From: Luteimonas cucumeris
Lineage (GTDB): Bacteria; Pseudomonadota; Gammaproteobacteria; Xanthomonadales; Xanthomonadaceae
DNA length: 64,000 nt
Direction of reading: 5' to 3'
Assembly (NCBI RefSeq): GCF_007830035.1
Contig: NZ_VLKN01000003.1
Location: 186,001-250,000, forward strand
The notes under the pieces are model-generated. The model saw only the letters and a list, made by a program, of their open reading frames with translations. It was not told where the DNA came from and did no database searches. Below are positions 25,993 through 36,444 of the stretch, in pieces. Position numbers and translations under genes: made by a program. How positions within the stretch are numbered: the stretch's first letter is position 1; each line of letters opens with the position of its first letter.

Positions 25993-26138
25993 GGAATGCC
26001 CACAAATCTCAACGCAGTACTTGATTCGCGTGTCCGAAAAGACGTGACCCGGCAAGGCGGTTCTGCTGGATCCTGCCGCGCGCGATTTGAGGAGGCAGGG
26101 TAGGGCCCGACTTTGGTAAAACTGACCAGCCCCGGACG

Positions 26139-26173
26139 AAAAAAGCCCCTAAACTGTTGAGTTCAGGGGCTTT
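26139..26173 (-). terminator. Rho-independent terminator after tRNA-Pro
   Basis: On the minus strand AAAGCCCCTGAACT pairs with AGTTTAGGGGCTTT around CAAC, with one mismatch, and runs into TTTTTT. It begins about 15 bases after the CCA end of the tRNA. Confidence 0.88.
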
Positions 26174-26188
26174 CTGCTTGTAACCGAT

Positions 26189-26265
<77 letters not shown>

Positions 26266-26280
26266 ACGGTGTAGCCGCGC

Positions 26281-26310
26281 ATTGTAATGATGACGCAAGG
26301 GTCGCGGCAA
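26281..26310 (-). promoter_or_regulatory. Candidate promoter of tRNA-Pro
   Basis: On the minus strand TTGCCG (26305-26310) and TACAAT (26281-26286) are 18 bases apart. Transcription would begin about nine bases before the tRNA 5' end, as is common for tRNA genes. Confidence 0.5.
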
Positions 26311-26410
26311 TAGCCGGCGCGTCGATCACGCCTGGGCGGGGTTGCGGCGGGGCCGCGGTGCGGGCAGCCGTTAAACTGTGCGGATTGCGCATCCGTCGGA
26401 GTGTTTCACC

Positions 26411-27799
26411 TTGATCAAGCCCCGTACACCGCCCGGCGTCATGGAGCTGTTGCCCCGTGACCAGATCGCGTTCCAGCGCATGCTGGACACGATTCGCCTG
26501 ACCTTCGAGCGCTTCGGCTTCCTGCCGGTGGAAACGCCGGTGATGGAGCTGTCGGAGGTGCTGCTGACCAAGTCCGGGGGCGAGACCGAGCGCCAGGTGT
26601 ATTTCGTGCAGTCCACCGGCGCGCTCGAGAAGTCTGCCGATGGCATGCCGGAGCTGGCGCTGCGCTTCGACCTGACCGTGCCGCTGGCGCGTTACGTCGC
26701 CGAGCACGAGCACGACCTCGCCTTTCCCTTCCGTCGCTACCAAATGCAGCGCGTGTACCGCGGCGAGCGCGCGCAGCGCGGCCGCTTCCGCGAGTTCTAC
26801 CAATGCGACATCGACGTGATCGGCAAGGATGCGTTGTCGATCCGCCACGACGCCGAGATCCCGGCGGTGATCAGCGCAGTGTTCGAGGCGCTGGCGATCG
26901 GCGATTTCACCATCCAGCTCAATCACCGCAAGCTCTTGCGCGGGTATTTCGAGGGGCTCGGCATCGAAGGCGAGCGCCAGCTTGCGGTGCTGCGCGAGAT
27001 CGACAAGCTCGACAAGCGTGGCGATGAAGCCGTGCGTGCGACGCTGGCGGGCGAGGGCTTCGGCCTGGCCGACGATGTCGTCGGCAAGCTGATGGCATTT
27101 TCGCAGGTGCGTTCGCTGGACCACGACGATGCGCTGGCGAAGCTCGATGCGCTGGGCATCGGCACGGACCTGTTCGAAGAAGGGCGCAACGAGCTGCGCG
27201 AGGTACTGGAGCGGCTCAAGGTGATGGGCGTGGACGCGTCGCGCTATGCGATCAACCTGTCGATCGCGCGCGGCCTCGACTACTACACGGGCATGATCTA
27301 CGAGACGACGCTCGATGCGCATCCGCAGATCGGTTCGATCTGTTCGGGCGGGCGCTACGACAATCTTGCCAGCCATTACACGAAGTCGAAGCTGCCCGGT
27401 GTCGGAATTTCGATCGGGCTGACGCGCCTGTTCTGGCAGCTGCGCGAAGCAGGGCTGGTCGCGACGGCGGAAAGCTCGGTCGATGCGCTGGTCACCCTGC
27501 TCGACGACGAAGGCCTCGACCATGCCCTGTTCCTGTCGCAACAGTTGCGTGCCGCGGGCCTCAATGTCGAGACCCAACTGGAGCCGCGCAAGCTCGCCAA
27601 GCAGATGCAGTATGCGGATCGCGCCGGCATCCGTTTCGTGGTGATCCGCGGTGGCGATGAGGCCGCGAAGGGTGTGGTCGCGGTCAAGGACCTGCGCCGC
27701 GGCGAGCAGTTCGAAGTGGCCGAAAGCGATCTGGCGCGTACGCTTCGCGTCGAACGTGAACAGTGGCGGGCACTGGCGGCCCAGGAGTCGGTGCGATGA
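26411..27799 (+). CDS. hisS: Histidyl-tRNA synthetase
   Basis: This 462-residue class II synthetase has motif 1 around [15 protein letters not shown], motif 2 as [27 protein letters not shown], the histidine motif [15 protein letters not shown], and motif 3 as [11 protein letters not shown]. The C-terminal anticodon domain follows with [18 protein letters not shown]. The start is taken as TTG at 26411 ([17 protein letters not shown]), the N-terminus I recall for the Xanthomonas protein, with GGAG about ten bases upstream. A GTG at 26378 would add 11 residues. The stop overlaps the following ammonia-lyase start as ATGA. Confidence 0.93.
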   Translation: MIKPRTPPGVMELLPRDQIAFQRMLDTIRLTFERFGFLPVETPVMELSEVLLTKSGGETERQVYFVQSTGALEKSADGMPELALRFDLTVPLARYVAEHEHDLAFPFRRYQMQRVYRGERAQRGRFREFYQCDIDVIGKDALSIRHDAEIPAVISAVFEALAIGDFTIQLNHRKLLRGYFEGLGIEGERQLAVLREIDKLDKRGDEAVRATLAGEGFGLADDVVGKLMAFSQVRSLDHDDALAKLDALGIGTDLFEEGRNELREVLERLKVMGVDASRYAINLSIARGLDYYTGMIYETTLDAHPQIGSICSGGRYDNLASHYTKSKLPGVGISIGLTRLFWQLREAGLVATAESSVDALVTLLDDEGLDHALFLSQQLRAAGLNVETQLEPRKLAKQMQYADRAGIRFVVIRGGDEAAKGVVAVKDLRRGEQFEVAESDLARTLRVEREQWRALAAQESVR

Positions 27800-29688
27800 G
27801 TGCCGCCATCCTGCTCGACGGCTGCTCGCTGACCCGCGAGCAACTTGTTGCTGTCGCCAAGGGTGCCTCAGTGCAGCTCGACGGCGGCGCCTTGCGCGCG
27901 GTCGCACGCGCCGCCGATTTCCTCGCCGAACAGGTCCGTCGCGAGGAACCGATCTACGGCGTGTCAACCGGTTTCGGCAGCAACGCCGACAAGCTGCTGG
28001 GCGCGCATCCGCTGCGCGACGAATTGCAGGGCGCGACGCCTTCCGGTCGTTCGCTGCACGAGGAGCTGCAGCGCAACCTCATCGTCACACATGCCGTCTG
28101 CGTGGGTGAGCCGTTTGCTGCCGACGTGGTGCGGGCTATGCTGTGCATCCGCATCAATACGCTGCTGCGCGGTCATTCGGGCATCCGCGTCGAGACCCTG
28201 CAGGCATTGGCGGCGATGCTCAACGCCGGCGTCGTACCGGTGGTGCCACAGCTCGGTTCGGTCGGCGCGAGCGGCGATCTTGCGCCGCTGTCGCACCTGG
28301 CGATCGTGTTGCTGGGTGGCGGCGAAGCGTTCCTCGAGGGCGAACGCATGCCAGGTGCGCAAGCATTGCAGCGTGCCGGCCTGCAACCGGTGTCGCTGTC
28401 GTACAAGGAAGGCTTGGCGCTGAACAACGGCACCGCGCAGATGCTCGCCACCGGCGTGCTGGCGCTGCAGAAGCTCGACGACCTGCTCGACACCGCCGAC
28501 CTGGCCGCCGCGATGACCATCGATGCCTTCGCCGGCCGTCTCGGTGCGTTCGCGGAAGAAGTCCATGCGTTGCGCCCGCATCCAGGACAGTTGCAGACTG
28601 CAGCCAACCTGCGCGCATTGCTCCAAGGTTCGACGCTGGCTGACATTCCCTATCACCTGGTACCGAAGTTCCGGCAGTGGCTGCCGTCGAGTTGGGATAC
28701 GGCTGAGTCGCAGTCGCTCGGCTTCGATATCGGCTGGGATTGGGTGCCGTTGTCGCAACGCCATGGCCGCGAGAAGTTCTATCGGCGTTTCAAGCCATTC
28801 CGCGGCGGCAAGAAGCACCAGCCGCAGGACAGCTATTCGCTGCGCTGCATTCCGCAGGTGCATGGCGCGGTGCGCGATGCGGTGGAGCAGGCCAAGCGCG
28901 TGCTGGACATCGAACTCAACGCCGTCACCGACAATCCGCTGGTGTTCCCGGATGCGCAGGCCGAACACGTCGAACAACAGGTGATTTCCGCAGGCCACTT
29001 CCACGGCATGCCGCTGGCGCTGGCGATGAGCTACGTCAAGGCCGCGATCCCAGTGCTGGCATCGATTTCCGAACGCCGCCTCAACAAGCTGGTCGACCCG
29101 GCCACCAACGACGGCCTGCCGGCGTTCCTGATCGGCAACGAGGATGGCACCGAATCCGGCTTCATGATCGTGCAGTACACGGCGGCGGCGATCGTCAACG
29201 ACCTGACCAGCCGCGCGATGCCCGCCTCGGTGTATTCGATCCCGACTTCGGCCAATGCCGAGGACCACGTCTCGATGGGCGCCAACGAGGCGCGCCATGT
29301 GCTGGCGATGGCCGACGACCTCGGCAAGGTGCTGGCGCTGGAGCTGTACACCGCCGCGCAGGCGCTGGACCTGCGCCGCGACATGATCAACGCGGCGCGT
29401 GGACTGGCCGATCGGGTCGATGCCGAAGGTTTCGCCGCGAAAGTGCAGGGCGGGCCTCTGCCGTCGGCGGACGATCGCGCCGGATTCATCGCCGAAGTGG
29501 ACGCGATGCGTGCAGAGTTGTCCGCGGCCGAACCGTTCCATCCAGGCGCTGCCGTCGCGCGTGCGCACGCAGCGCTACGCGAGGCGATTCCGTTTCTGGA
29601 ACGCGACCGCGCGCTCGATGACGAAGTTGCCACTGCGGTGCGCCTGGTTGCGGAAGGCAGTCTGCTGGCCGCGAGCAGGCGCGCCTGA
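27796..29688 (+). CDS. MIO-type aromatic amino acid/histidine ammonia-lyase with internal insertion
   Basis: The 630-residue protein has the MIO motif [14 protein letters not shown] (Ala-Ser-Gly 158-160), the catalytic-loop tyrosine in [38 protein letters not shown] and [14 protein letters not shown]98-H99 matches the SH pair of histidine ammonia-lyases, suggesting histidine over phenylalanine or tyrosine. The glutamine of the usual SANQEDH is alanine. HutH is normally about 510 residues. Here about 62 residues are inserted at 279-341 ([19 protein letters not shown]...KPFRGGKKH), and the C-terminus is longer. No other hut genes are present. Translation is coupled to hisS by the ATGA overlap. 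A TAL/HAL-like biosynthetic role cannot be excluded. Confidence 0.85.
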   Translation: MSAAILLDGCSLTREQLVAVAKGASVQLDGGALRAVARAADFLAEQVRREEPIYGVSTGFGSNADKLLGAHPLRDELQGATPSGRSLHEELQRNLIVTHAVCVGEPFAADVVRAMLCIRINTLLRGHSGIRVETLQALAAMLNAGVVPVVPQLGSVGASGDLAPLSHLAIVLLGGGEAFLEGERMPGAQALQRAGLQPVSLSYKEGLALNNGTAQMLATGVLALQKLDDLLDTADLAAAMTIDAFAGRLGAFAEEVHALRPHPGQLQTAANLRALLQGSTLADIPYHLVPKFRQWLPSSWDTAESQSLGFDIGWDWVPLSQRHGREKFYRRFKPFRGGKKHQPQDSYSLRCIPQVHGAVRDAVEQAKRVLDIELNAVTDNPLVFPDAQAEHVEQQVISAGHFHGMPLALAMSYVKAAIPVLASISERRLNKLVDPATNDGLPAFLIGNEDGTESGFMIVQYTAAAIVNDLTSRAMPASVYSIPTSANAEDHVSMGANEARHVLAMADDLGKVLALELYTAAQALDLRRDMINAARGLADRVDAEGFAAKVQGGPLPSADDRAGFIAEVDAMRAELSAAEPFHPGAAVARAHAALREAIPFLERDRALDDEVATAVRLVAEGSLLAASRRA

Positions 29689-29720
29689 GTGGGGGCGTGC
29701 TCCGTCACGCGAGGGCTGAC

Positions 29721-30965
29721 CTACCTGGAAGCGGTGGCTTCGTCTGCCGGCAACAGGCCGACCCTCCCCAGCGCCTTCGACAGCTCGTCGTGGGGCTTGC
29801 CCGCTCCCCAACCACGGACTGTTTCTGCGAGTTCTCCATCCTTGAAGATGTAGAAGATGGGCGTGCCCCAGTCCTCGAACATGGGCCACTCGTCCTTGGC
29901 ATAGGCGATCACCATCGGCTGGTCGGGGTGTTCGCGGTTCCATGCCTGGACGTCGTCGAAATCGCTCGTGCCCAGGGGCGGGTTGAGCCAGGTGGCGTGT
30001 TGCCGGAACAGTTTCGCCAGCATCGGATCGTTGCGGATATCGCGTGCGGCATCCTGCGAAAAATGACAGCTGGGGCTGGAAACGACGATGACCTGCGCGG
30101 GCTGGCGCAGGTCGATTGGCTTTCGCGTCAGTTCGCGCTTGTCCCTGGCCAGCGCCCATGCGGTGGCGCCAGTCAAGCCGGGGGCATCGTGCAGCTGCGG
30201 CAGCGGCTTGCGATCGGATGACGGATGCTGGTCGGCGAATTCGCGCGCCTCGTCGAACAGGCGGGCACTCACCAGTGCCTTGTACACATAGCCGAAATCG
30301 GTCGGGCGGGACAGACCCCTCGACTGTGCTTCCGCAAGCAACGTCTGGGCACTGCGTGCATACTTCGGCGTCGGGTTGTAAAACACATTGGTCTGCGCCG
30401 CACGGAACACGAACTCGAGGTCGTAGTCGTCCAGTTCCTGCGGATTGCCGGCATATTTCGCGAGCTGTTCCTCGTAGGCGTGGGCGATGGACAGGCTGCG
30501 TTCCTCTTCCGAGTGTCGGGTACGCGAATCCGCGATCTGACTGAAGGTATCGAAGCTGCGCTCGACGTCACTCGGTTCGGCAGGTAGTGGTGCCGTGCGC
30601 GGCGCAGGGCGCGCGAGCGTCAGCAGGTATTCGTCCGGTTCCTCCCCGAAGATTCCCAATACCTGCCTGATTTCGTCGGAGGTCAGCTCCGCGATCAGGT
30701 CGGAGCGGCCATGGCTGACCAGGGCGCCATCCCTGAATTCCAGGCTGTCGAGGAAGCGCTTGCGGGCCAGAGGCGACAGCCGGTCGAGCGGTGAGGGGGC
30801 GTTTGCCGTCGCCTTCAGGTATCGGTCCAGGTCCGCGGTGGAATGGACGGGGGCGGTTTTCGATTCGTTCCTGGCGGGCGAAGCCTCCTGCGACCCGGCG
30901 CTGGGGGAACAGATGGCGGCTATCGAAACCAGTACGGCGGCTAAGGCTTTCGGGTGCATAGGCAT
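29721..30965 (-). CDS. Exported protein with C-terminal thioredoxin-like domain, unknown function
   Basis: I do not recognise the full-length family. The 414 residues begin with a signal peptide (ALAAVLVSIAAICSPSAGSQ). A helical middle part includes RSLSIAHAYEEQLAKYAGNPQ. From about 285 there is a thioredoxin-like domain: QVIVVSSPSCHFSQDAARDI, then the cis-proline-type DWGTPIFYIFKDGELAETVRGWG. The redox site has a single cysteine (C300, CHFS), so it cannot form the usual CxxC disulfide. It may bind or glutathionylate instead. It is probably periplasmic. The gene stands alone, convergent with the ammonia-lyase gene and divergent from hisR. The ATG six bases inside (30959) is an equal start candidate. 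Confidence 0.7.
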   Translation of the reverse strand: MPMHPKALAAVLVSIAAICSPSAGSQEASPARNESKTAPVHSTADLDRYLKATANAPSPLDRLSPLARKRFLDSLEFRDGALVSHGRSDLIAELTSDEIRQVLGIFGEEPDEYLLTLARPAPRTAPLPAEPSDVERSFDTFSQIADSRTRHSEEERSLSIAHAYEEQLAKYAGNPQELDDYDLEFVFRAAQTNVFYNPTPKYARSAQTLLAEAQSRGLSRPTDFGYVYKALVSARLFDEAREFADQHPSSDRKPLPQLHDAPGLTGATAWALARDKRELTRKPIDLRQPAQVIVVSSPSCHFSQDAARDIRNDPMLAKLFRQHATWLNPPLGTSDFDDVQAWNREHPDQPMVIAYAKDEWPMFEDWGTPIFYIFKDGELAETVRGWGAGKPHDELSKALGRVGLLPADEATASR

Positions 30966-31045
30966 GCCCGTCGTGGTGTCCGTGGCAGGACACTAGCAGC
31001 GATCCGGCCCGATCGCACCAAGGCCCGGGTCCGTCATTGCTTGGT

Positions 31046-31070
31046 CGTCATCCCGCAAGGCGGGAATCCA
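31046..31070. repeat. REP-like element with CGTCATCCCG...CGGGAATCCA
   Basis: TCCCG-CAAGG-CGGGA forms a small hairpin within CGTCATCCCG...CGGGAATCCA. Such CGTCATCCC/GGGATCCA palindromes are widespread dispersed repeats in many bacteria, as I recall. A related copy is at 44549-44576. Confidence 0.65.
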
Positions 31071-31083
31071 TGGCTCAAGGCGC

Positions 31084-31115
31084 TTGACTAATGTATTAAC
31101 GCACTATTACATTAG
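31084..31115 (+). promoter_or_regulatory. Promoter embedded in an inverted-repeat operator of the his operon
   Basis: CTAATGTA (31088-31095) and TACATTAG (31108-31115) are perfect eight-base inverted arms with 12 bases between. TTGACT (31084-31089) and TTACAT (31107-31112), 17 bases apart, form a promoter lying within the same arms. A repressor bound there would block RNA polymerase, and the adjacent TrpR-family gene is the obvious candidate. Transcription would start at about 31118-31120, at or next to the hisR ATG. Confidence 0.65.
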
Positions 31116-31119
31116 CCAA

Positions 31120-31446
31120 ATGAAGCAACGCCCCGAACCCCTGCCGGAACGCGACGCCGACGCCTCCCTGAAGGCGTTGGCCAAGGCGCTTGCCGCGCTG
31201 GACCGGCCCGACGACGTGCGTGCCTTCCTCGAGGACCTGTGCACGCCAGCCGAACTGGAAGCCATGTCCGACCGCTGGCGGGTGGTGCCGTTGCTGCTGC
31301 AGGGCGTGCCGTACCGGGAAATCCACGATCGCACCCTGGTCAGCGTGACCACGATCGGCCGCGTTGCGCGCACCCTGGAACGTGGCGCCGGTGGCTATGC
31401 CGCGGCCGCGAAGCGCCAGCATCCGCGCCTGATTCCTTCCCATTGA
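31120..31446 (+). CDS. TrpR/YerC/YecD-family repressor heading the his operon (HisR-like)
   Basis: The 108-residue protein is all-helical with the TrpR-type helix-turn-helix: [21 protein letters not shown], then [23 protein letters not shown]. By position it probably represses the histidine operon in response to histidine or a related compound, as proposed for similar genes in this lineage. It is followed by hisG after 10 bases. The ATG at 31120 has no Shine-Dalgarno sequence, and the predicted transcription start falls on it, so the mRNA may be leaderless. A TTG at 31084 would put the N-terminus inside the promoter and is unlikely. Confidence 0.82.
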   Translation: MKQRPEPLPERDADASLKALAKALAALDRPDDVRAFLEDLCTPAELEAMSDRWRVVPLLLQGVPYREIHDRTLVSVTTIGRVARTLERGAGGYAAAAKRQHPRLIPSH

Positions 31447-31456
31447 ACCTGCCCGC

Positions 31457-32371
31457 ATGAGCCCATCCGCCCTCCCGGCGGCGCGCGACCGTCTGCGCAT
31501 CGCCATCCAGAAGTCCGGACGCCTGAGCGAGCCGGCGCGCGCCTTGCTGGCCTCCTGTGGCCTGAGCTGGCGCGAGAGCCGCGATCGCCTGTTCTGCTAT
31601 GGCGAATCGCTGCCGGTCGACCTGCTGCTGGTACGCGACGACGATATTCCCGGATTGATCGCCGATGGCGTCTGCGACCTGGGCATCGTCGGTCGCAATG
31701 TGCTGGCCGAGCAGGGCAGCCAGCGCATCGATGACGCCGGGTCGGTGAAGTACCGCGAATGGCGCGCGCTCGGCTTCGGTGCCTGCCGGTTGGATATCGC
31801 CGTGCCGGACAGCTGGGAATGGAGTGGATCCGCGCAACTGCGCGGCAAGCGCATCGCCACCAGCTATCCGGCATTGCTGGGTGCATGGCTGCGCGAACAG
31901 GATGTCGTGGCCGACGTGGTGCCGTTGTCCGGTTCGGTCGAGATCGCGCCGCGGCTCGGCCAGGCGGACGCGATCTGCGACCTGGTGTCCAGCGGCGCCA
32001 CGCTTGCCGCCAACCAGCTCAAGCCGGTACTCACCTTGTTGCAGAGCGAGGCGGTACTGGCCGGGCCGGCCGTGCCTTTCGTCGATGCGCGTGAGGAACT
32101 GGCTGCGTTGCTTCTGCGCCGACTCGACGGCGTGCTTCGCCTGAAGGACAGCAAGCTGCTGCTGTTCCAGGCGCAGCGGCAGACATTGCCCGCCCTGCTC
32201 AAGCTGCTGCCCGATGCCGAACCGCCGACGATGCTGCAGGTGGACGGCGCCGACACGCTGGCGCTGCAGGCCCTGTGTCACGGCGCGATGACCTGGCAAC
32301 GCCTGGAAGACCTGAAACTTGCGGGCGCGCGCGGCCTGATGGTGCTGCCGGTCGAGAGGATGCTGGCATGA
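31457..32371 (+). CDS. hisG: ATP phosphoribosyltransferase (long form)
   Basis: HisG catalyses the first and usually histidine-inhibited step, joining ATP and PRPP. The 304 residues correspond to the long form with a C-terminal regulatory domain (from about 225), so no HisZ partner is expected. Visible segments are [73 protein letters not shown] and the regulatory ending [13 protein letters not shown]. It overlaps hisD by four bases. Confidence 0.94.
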   Translation: MSPSALPAARDRLRIAIQKSGRLSEPARALLASCGLSWRESRDRLFCYGESLPVDLLLVRDDDIPGLIADGVCDLGIVGRNVLAEQGSQRIDDAGSVKYREWRALGFGACRLDIAVPDSWEWSGSAQLRGKRIATSYPALLGAWLREQDVVADVVPLSGSVEIAPRLGQADAICDLVSSGATLAANQLKPVLTLLQSEAVLAGPAVPFVDAREELAALLLRRLDGVLRLKDSKLLLFQAQRQTLPALLKLLPDAEPPTMLQVDGADTLALQALCHGAMTWQRLEDLKLAGARGLMVLPVERMLA

Positions 32372-33672
32372 GCGGCATCATCGAATGGAGCGTCATCGAC
32401 GAAGCGCAGCGCGCCATGCTGCTGCAGCGTCCGGCGCAGGTGGTGTCCGCCGATGTCCAAAGTGCAGTGGTGGCCATCCTCGAGCAGGTGCGCAGCGGCG
32501 GCGATGTCGCGCTGCGCGAACTCACGTTGCGGTTCGATGGCGTCGCGGCGGATCGGTTCGCGGTCGGCGAGGAAGAATTCCGCGCAGCGGAAGCGTTCGT
32601 GCCACTGGACCTGCGCGTGGCGATGATCGCCGCCGCGCAGCGCATCGAGGACTTCCACCACGATGGCATGCTGCAGCCTTATGCGGTGAAGACCGCCCCC
32701 GGCGTGACCTGCGAGCGCATCGTGCGCGCAATCGAGCGCGTCGGCCTGTATGTGCCGGCCGGCAGCGCGCCGTTACCGTCGACCGCACTGATGCTGGGCG
32801 TGCCGGCGCGATTGGCCGGATGCAGCGAAGTGACGCTGTGCACGCCGGCGCGACGCGATGGCAGCGCCGATCCGGCGGTGCTGGTGGCCGCGCGGTTGTG
32901 CGGCATCGAACGTGTGTTCAAGCTCGGCGGCGCACAGGCGATCGCTGCGATGGCGTTCGGTACCGACAGCGTCCCACGTTGCGACAAGCTGTTCGGTCCG
33001 GGCAATGCCTTCGTCACGGAGGCCAAGCGGCAGGTATCGATGCGCGGCGACGGTGCCGCGATCGACATGCCGGCCGGTCCCTCGGAAGTGCTGGTGATCG
33101 CCGATGCCGGCGCCAACCCGGCTTTCATCGCCGCCGACCTGCTGTCGCAGGCCGAGCACGGGCCGGATTCCCAGGTCATCCTGTTGTCCGACGATGCCGC
33201 GCTGCTCGCTGCGGTCGAACAACAGCTGCAACTGCAGTTGCCGAAGCTGTCGCGCAAGGACATCGCCCGGCAGGCGCTGGCCGCGTCGCGGCTGATCCGG
33301 GTCGATACGCTGGAGACGGCGTTCGATATCAGCAATCGCTACGCGCCCGAGCACCTGATCCTGGCACTGCGCGAACCGCGCGAATGGCTCGACTGCGTAC
33401 GCGCCGCCGGCTCGGTCTTCCTGGGCGACTGGACACCGGAGGCGCTCGGCGACTACTGCAGCGGTACCAACCACGTATTGCCGACCGGCGGCGCGGCGCG
33501 TGCGGTCAGCGGCCTGAATGTATCGAGTTTCCAGACCACGATCAGCGTGCAGGCCGCGCAGCGCGCCGGCATCAGCGCGATCGGCCCTTGCGCAATGGTG
33601 CTGGCCGAGGCCGAAGGGCTGGACGGGCATCGCAATGCAGTGGCGCTGAGGCTGGCGGAGGCTGCGGCGTGA
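32368..33672 (+). CDS. hisD: Histidinol dehydrogenase
   Basis: The 434-residue enzyme performs the last two oxidations from histidinol to histidine with NAD and zinc. Landmarks are [81 protein letters not shown] and [10 protein letters not shown], followed by the [13 protein letters not shown] motif. It starts with ATG overlapping the hisG stop and ends overlapping the GTG of hisC. Confidence 0.96.
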   Translation: MSGIIEWSVIDEAQRAMLLQRPAQVVSADVQSAVVAILEQVRSGGDVALRELTLRFDGVAADRFAVGEEEFRAAEAFVPLDLRVAMIAAAQRIEDFHHDGMLQPYAVKTAPGVTCERIVRAIERVGLYVPAGSAPLPSTALMLGVPARLAGCSEVTLCTPARRDGSADPAVLVAARLCGIERVFKLGGAQAIAAMAFGTDSVPRCDKLFGPGNAFVTEAKRQVSMRGDGAAIDMPAGPSEVLVIADAGANPAFIAADLLSQAEHGPDSQVILLSDDAALLAAVEQQLQLQLPKLSRKDIARQALAASRLIRVDTLETAFDISNRYAPEHLILALREPREWLDCVRAAGSVFLGDWTPEALGDYCSGTNHVLPTGGAARAVSGLNVSSFQTTISVQAAQRAGISAIGPCAMVLAEAEGLDGHRNAVALRLAEAAA

Positions 33673-34766
33673 GCACCACCTTGTCGAGCGACGTCATGCA
33701 GCTGCTGCGCGAAGACCTGCGCGATTTCGCCGGATACCGTTCGGCGCGCAGCGAAACCTCGGCCGGCACGGTCTGGCTCAATGCCAATGAAGCGGCCCGC
33801 GCGAACCAGGCCGACAGCGGAGGTAGCCTGCGACGTTATCCGTCGCCACAGCCGGAACCGCTGCGCAATGCACTGGCGGAGTTGTACGGATGCGCGCCGG
33901 AGAGTCTGTTGATCGGCCGCGGCAGCGACGAGGCGATCGATCTTCTGGTCCGTGCGTTCTGCAGGCCTGGCATCGACGCGGTGCTGGTGACGCCGCCGGT
34001 GTTCGGCATGTACGCCGTCGGTGCGCGCCTGCACGGTGCCCGTCTGCTGGAAGTTCCGCTGCACGAAGGAGCGGATGGATTCCGCGCCGACCTTGGCGAC
34101 ATCGCCGAAATCGCACTGACCCAGGCGGCAAAACTGGTGTTCCTGTGCTCGCCTGGAAATCCGGCCGGTGGCGTGCTGTCCATCGAAGAAGTACTCGGCC
34201 TTGCGCGTCGCCTCAGCGGCCATGCCCTCGTGGTGATCGACGAGGCCTACGTCGAGTTCGCCGATGCCGGTTCCATCGTCGCCGGCGTCGCTTCGCAGTC
34301 GAATGTGGTCGTGTTGCGCACGCTGTCGAAGGCGCATGCGCTGGCGGCGGCGCGGATCGGCTGCGCCATTGCCGATGCGCGGGTGATCGAGGCCTTGCGT
34401 CGCTGCCAGGCGCCGTATCCCGTGCCCGCGCCCAGCGCGGCGCTGGCGTTGTCCGCCCTGCAGGCCGACGCCTTGGCCGCGACCGCTGCGGTGATCGACG
34501 AAGTACGACGTGAGCGCACGCGGGTCGCGGCGCGACTGGCCGGCCTGATGGAAGTGCGCCGCGTCTATCCGTCGCAGGGAAATTTCCTGCTGGTCCGTTT
34601 CCATGACGCGGGCGCGGCCTTCGAGGGTCTGCTGGCCGCTGGCGTGGTGGTGCGGGACATGCGGGCGATGCCGCAACTGGGCGACGCGCTGCGGATCACC
34701 ATCGGTACGCCGGAACAGAACGACGCGATGCTGGCCGCATTGCGCAGGATCGAGGTTGCGGCATGA
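33669..34766 (+). CDS. hisC: Histidinol-phosphate aminotransferase
   Basis: This 365-residue PLP-dependent aminotransferase converts imidazole acetol phosphate to histidinol phosphate. It has [27 protein letters not shown], the acidic [11 protein letters not shown] and the PLP lysine in [17 protein letters not shown]; the C-terminal arginine lies in DALRITIGT. The start is GTG, overlapping the hisD stop (GTGA), and the end overlaps hisB (ATGA). Confidence 0.94.
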   Translation: MSTTLSSDVMQLLREDLRDFAGYRSARSETSAGTVWLNANEAARANQADSGGSLRRYPSPQPEPLRNALAELYGCAPESLLIGRGSDEAIDLLVRAFCRPGIDAVLVTPPVFGMYAVGARLHGARLLEVPLHEGADGFRADLGDIAEIALTQAAKLVFLCSPGNPAGGVLSIEEVLGLARRLSGHALVVIDEAYVEFADAGSIVAGVASQSNVVVLRTLSKAHALAAARIGCAIADARVIEALRRCQAPYPVPAPSAALALSALQADALAATAAVIDEVRRERTRVAARLAGLMEVRRVYPSQGNFLLVRFHDAGAAFEGLLAAGVVVRDMRAMPQLGDALRITIGTPEQNDAMLAALRRIEVAA

Positions 34767-35836
34767 AGCCGATCCTGTTCATCGATCGCGACGGCACCCT
34801 GATCGAGGAGCCGGCCGACTTCCAGGTCGATGCCTACGAGAAGCTGCGCTTCGTCGCTGGCGCAATCCCGGCGCTGCTGAAGCTGCGCGATGCCGGCTAC
34901 GAGTTCGTGATCGTGACCAACCAGGACGGGCTCGGCAGCGAGAGCTATCCGCGCGCCGCGTTCGATGGACCGAACAATCTTATGCTGCAGGTGTTCGAAA
35001 GCCAGGGCATCCGCTTTCGCGACGTGCTGGTCGATGCGAGCTGGCCGCACGAGAACAAGCCGACGCGCAAGCCCGGCATCGGGCTGGCCGTGCCGTACCT
35101 GCAGGACCGCGGCATCGACTGGCGGCGCTCGGCGATGGTCGGTGATCGCGACACCGATATCGCCTTCGCCCACAATCTCGGCATACGCGGATTCCAGTTG
35201 CGCACGGCGCAGTTCGGTGGCGAATGGGACTGGGCCGGTATCGCCCATGAGCTCGCCGACATGCCGCGTCGCGCCGTAGTGCAGCGCGATACCAGGGAAA
35301 CCCGGATCCGCGTCGCGGTGGACCTGGACCTGGCCGCGGAACCGAAGGTGGACACCGGGCTACCGTTCTTCGACCACATGCTGGAGCAGCTCGGCAAGCA
35401 CGGCGGTTTCGCGCTGGACGTTCGGGCCGAGGGCGACCTGCACATCGACGAACACCATACGGTCGAGGATACCGGCCTCGCATTGGGGCAGGCGCTGCGC
35501 GAAGCGCTGGGCGACAAGCGCGGCATCGGCCGTTACGGTTTTACCCTGCCGATGGACGAAACGCTGGCGAGCGCGGCGCTGGATTTCAGCGGTCGACCGT
35601 ATTTCGTGTTCGAGGGTGAATTCAAGCGCGAGCGCGTCGGCGATCTGCCGACCGAACTGGTGCCGCATTTCTTCCGTTCGCTGTGCGATGCCTCCGGGCT
35701 CAACCTCAACCTGGACGTGCGCGGCGACAACGATCACCACAAGATCGAGGCCTGCTTCAAGGCCCTGGCTCGCGCGTTGCGGCAGGCGATCCGGCGCGAA
35801 GGGGACGACCTGCCCAGCACGAAAGGCGTGCTGTGA
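34763..35836 (+). CDS. hisB: Bifunctional histidinol-phosphatase/imidazoleglycerol-phosphate dehydratase
   Basis: The N-terminal HAD phosphatase (about 1-165) starts [15 protein letters not shown] with the catalytic DxD and has TNQDGLG and [12 protein letters not shown]. The C-terminal dehydratase (about 170-357) has the metal motifs [25 protein letters not shown] and [14 protein letters not shown]. The fusion covers steps six and eight of the pathway. It is the gammaproteobacterial arrangement, matching the usual 355-residue length. Confidence 0.96.
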   Translation: MKPILFIDRDGTLIEEPADFQVDAYEKLRFVAGAIPALLKLRDAGYEFVIVTNQDGLGSESYPRAAFDGPNNLMLQVFESQGIRFRDVLVDASWPHENKPTRKPGIGLAVPYLQDRGIDWRRSAMVGDRDTDIAFAHNLGIRGFQLRTAQFGGEWDWAGIAHELADMPRRAVVQRDTRETRIRVAVDLDLAAEPKVDTGLPFFDHMLEQLGKHGGFALDVRAEGDLHIDEHHTVEDTGLALGQALREALGDKRGIGRYGFTLPMDETLASAALDFSGRPYFVFEGEFKRERVGDLPTELVPHFFRSLCDASGLNLNLDVRGDNDHHKIEACFKALARALRQAIRREGDDLPSTKGVL

Positions 35837-36444
35837 ACGGGATCGCGATGCCGGTCGCGCTGATCGATGCCGGCGGCGCCAACCTGGGTTCCGTGCGCTA
35901 TGCACTGGAACGTCTCGGCATCGCGCCTCGAATCGTGCGCGATGCCGACGAACTGGCTCGCGCCGGGCGCATCATCCTGCCTGGCGTGGGCGCCGCAGCG
36001 CCGGCGATGGCGGCGCTGCGCGAGCGCGGACTGGACGCGGCATTGCGCAAGGCCGACGTGCCAGTGATGGGCATCTGCCTCGGCATGCAGCTGCTGTACG
36101 ACAGTTCCGAAGAAGGCAGCGTGCAGTGCCTGGGCCTGATACCCGGTCGCGTACGTCGCTTGCTGCCGACGGCGGGCGTGCGCGTTCCGCACATGGGCTG
36201 GAATCCGCTGCGCGATGTCGCCGGGCAACCCTTGCTGGAAGGCATCCGCGACGGCGACTGCGTCTACTTCGTGCATGGCTATGCGGCACCGGTCGGCGAA
36301 GACACCGTCGCTACCTGCCGTCACGGCGAAACCTTCAGCGCGATCGTGCGGCGTGGCATCCATTGCGGCGCGCAGTTCCATCCGGAGCGTTCCGCCGGTC
36401 CCGGCGCGCGCCTGCTGGCGAACTTCCTGCGGTGGCAGCCATGA
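35833..36444 (+). CDS. hisH: Imidazole glycerol phosphate synthase, glutaminase subunit
   Basis: This class I glutamine amidotransferase supplies ammonia to HisF. The nucleophile is in [17 protein letters not shown], with the partner histidine-glutamate in [16 protein letters not shown] is also seen. The start is taken as GTG at 35833, overlapping the hisB stop as GTGA in line with the rest of the operon (203 residues). The ATG at 35848 would give 198. Confidence 0.93.
   Translation: MNGIAMPVALIDAGGANLGSVRYALERLGIAPRIVRDADELARAGRIILPGVGAAAPAMAALRERGLDAALRKADVPVMGICLGMQLLYDSSEEGSVQCLGLIPGRVRRLLPTAGVRVPHMGWNPLRDVAGQPLLEGIRDGDCVYFVHGYAAPVGEDTVATCRHGETFSAIVRRGIHCGAQFHPERSAGPGARLLANFLRWQP

Noticed and set aside
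25993-26138. Possible extra gene after the NAD(P) oxidoreductase
   Set aside because: No frame with a ribosome binding site or family resemblance is seen in this gap; the antisense frame 25318-26055 mirrors the oxidoreductase.
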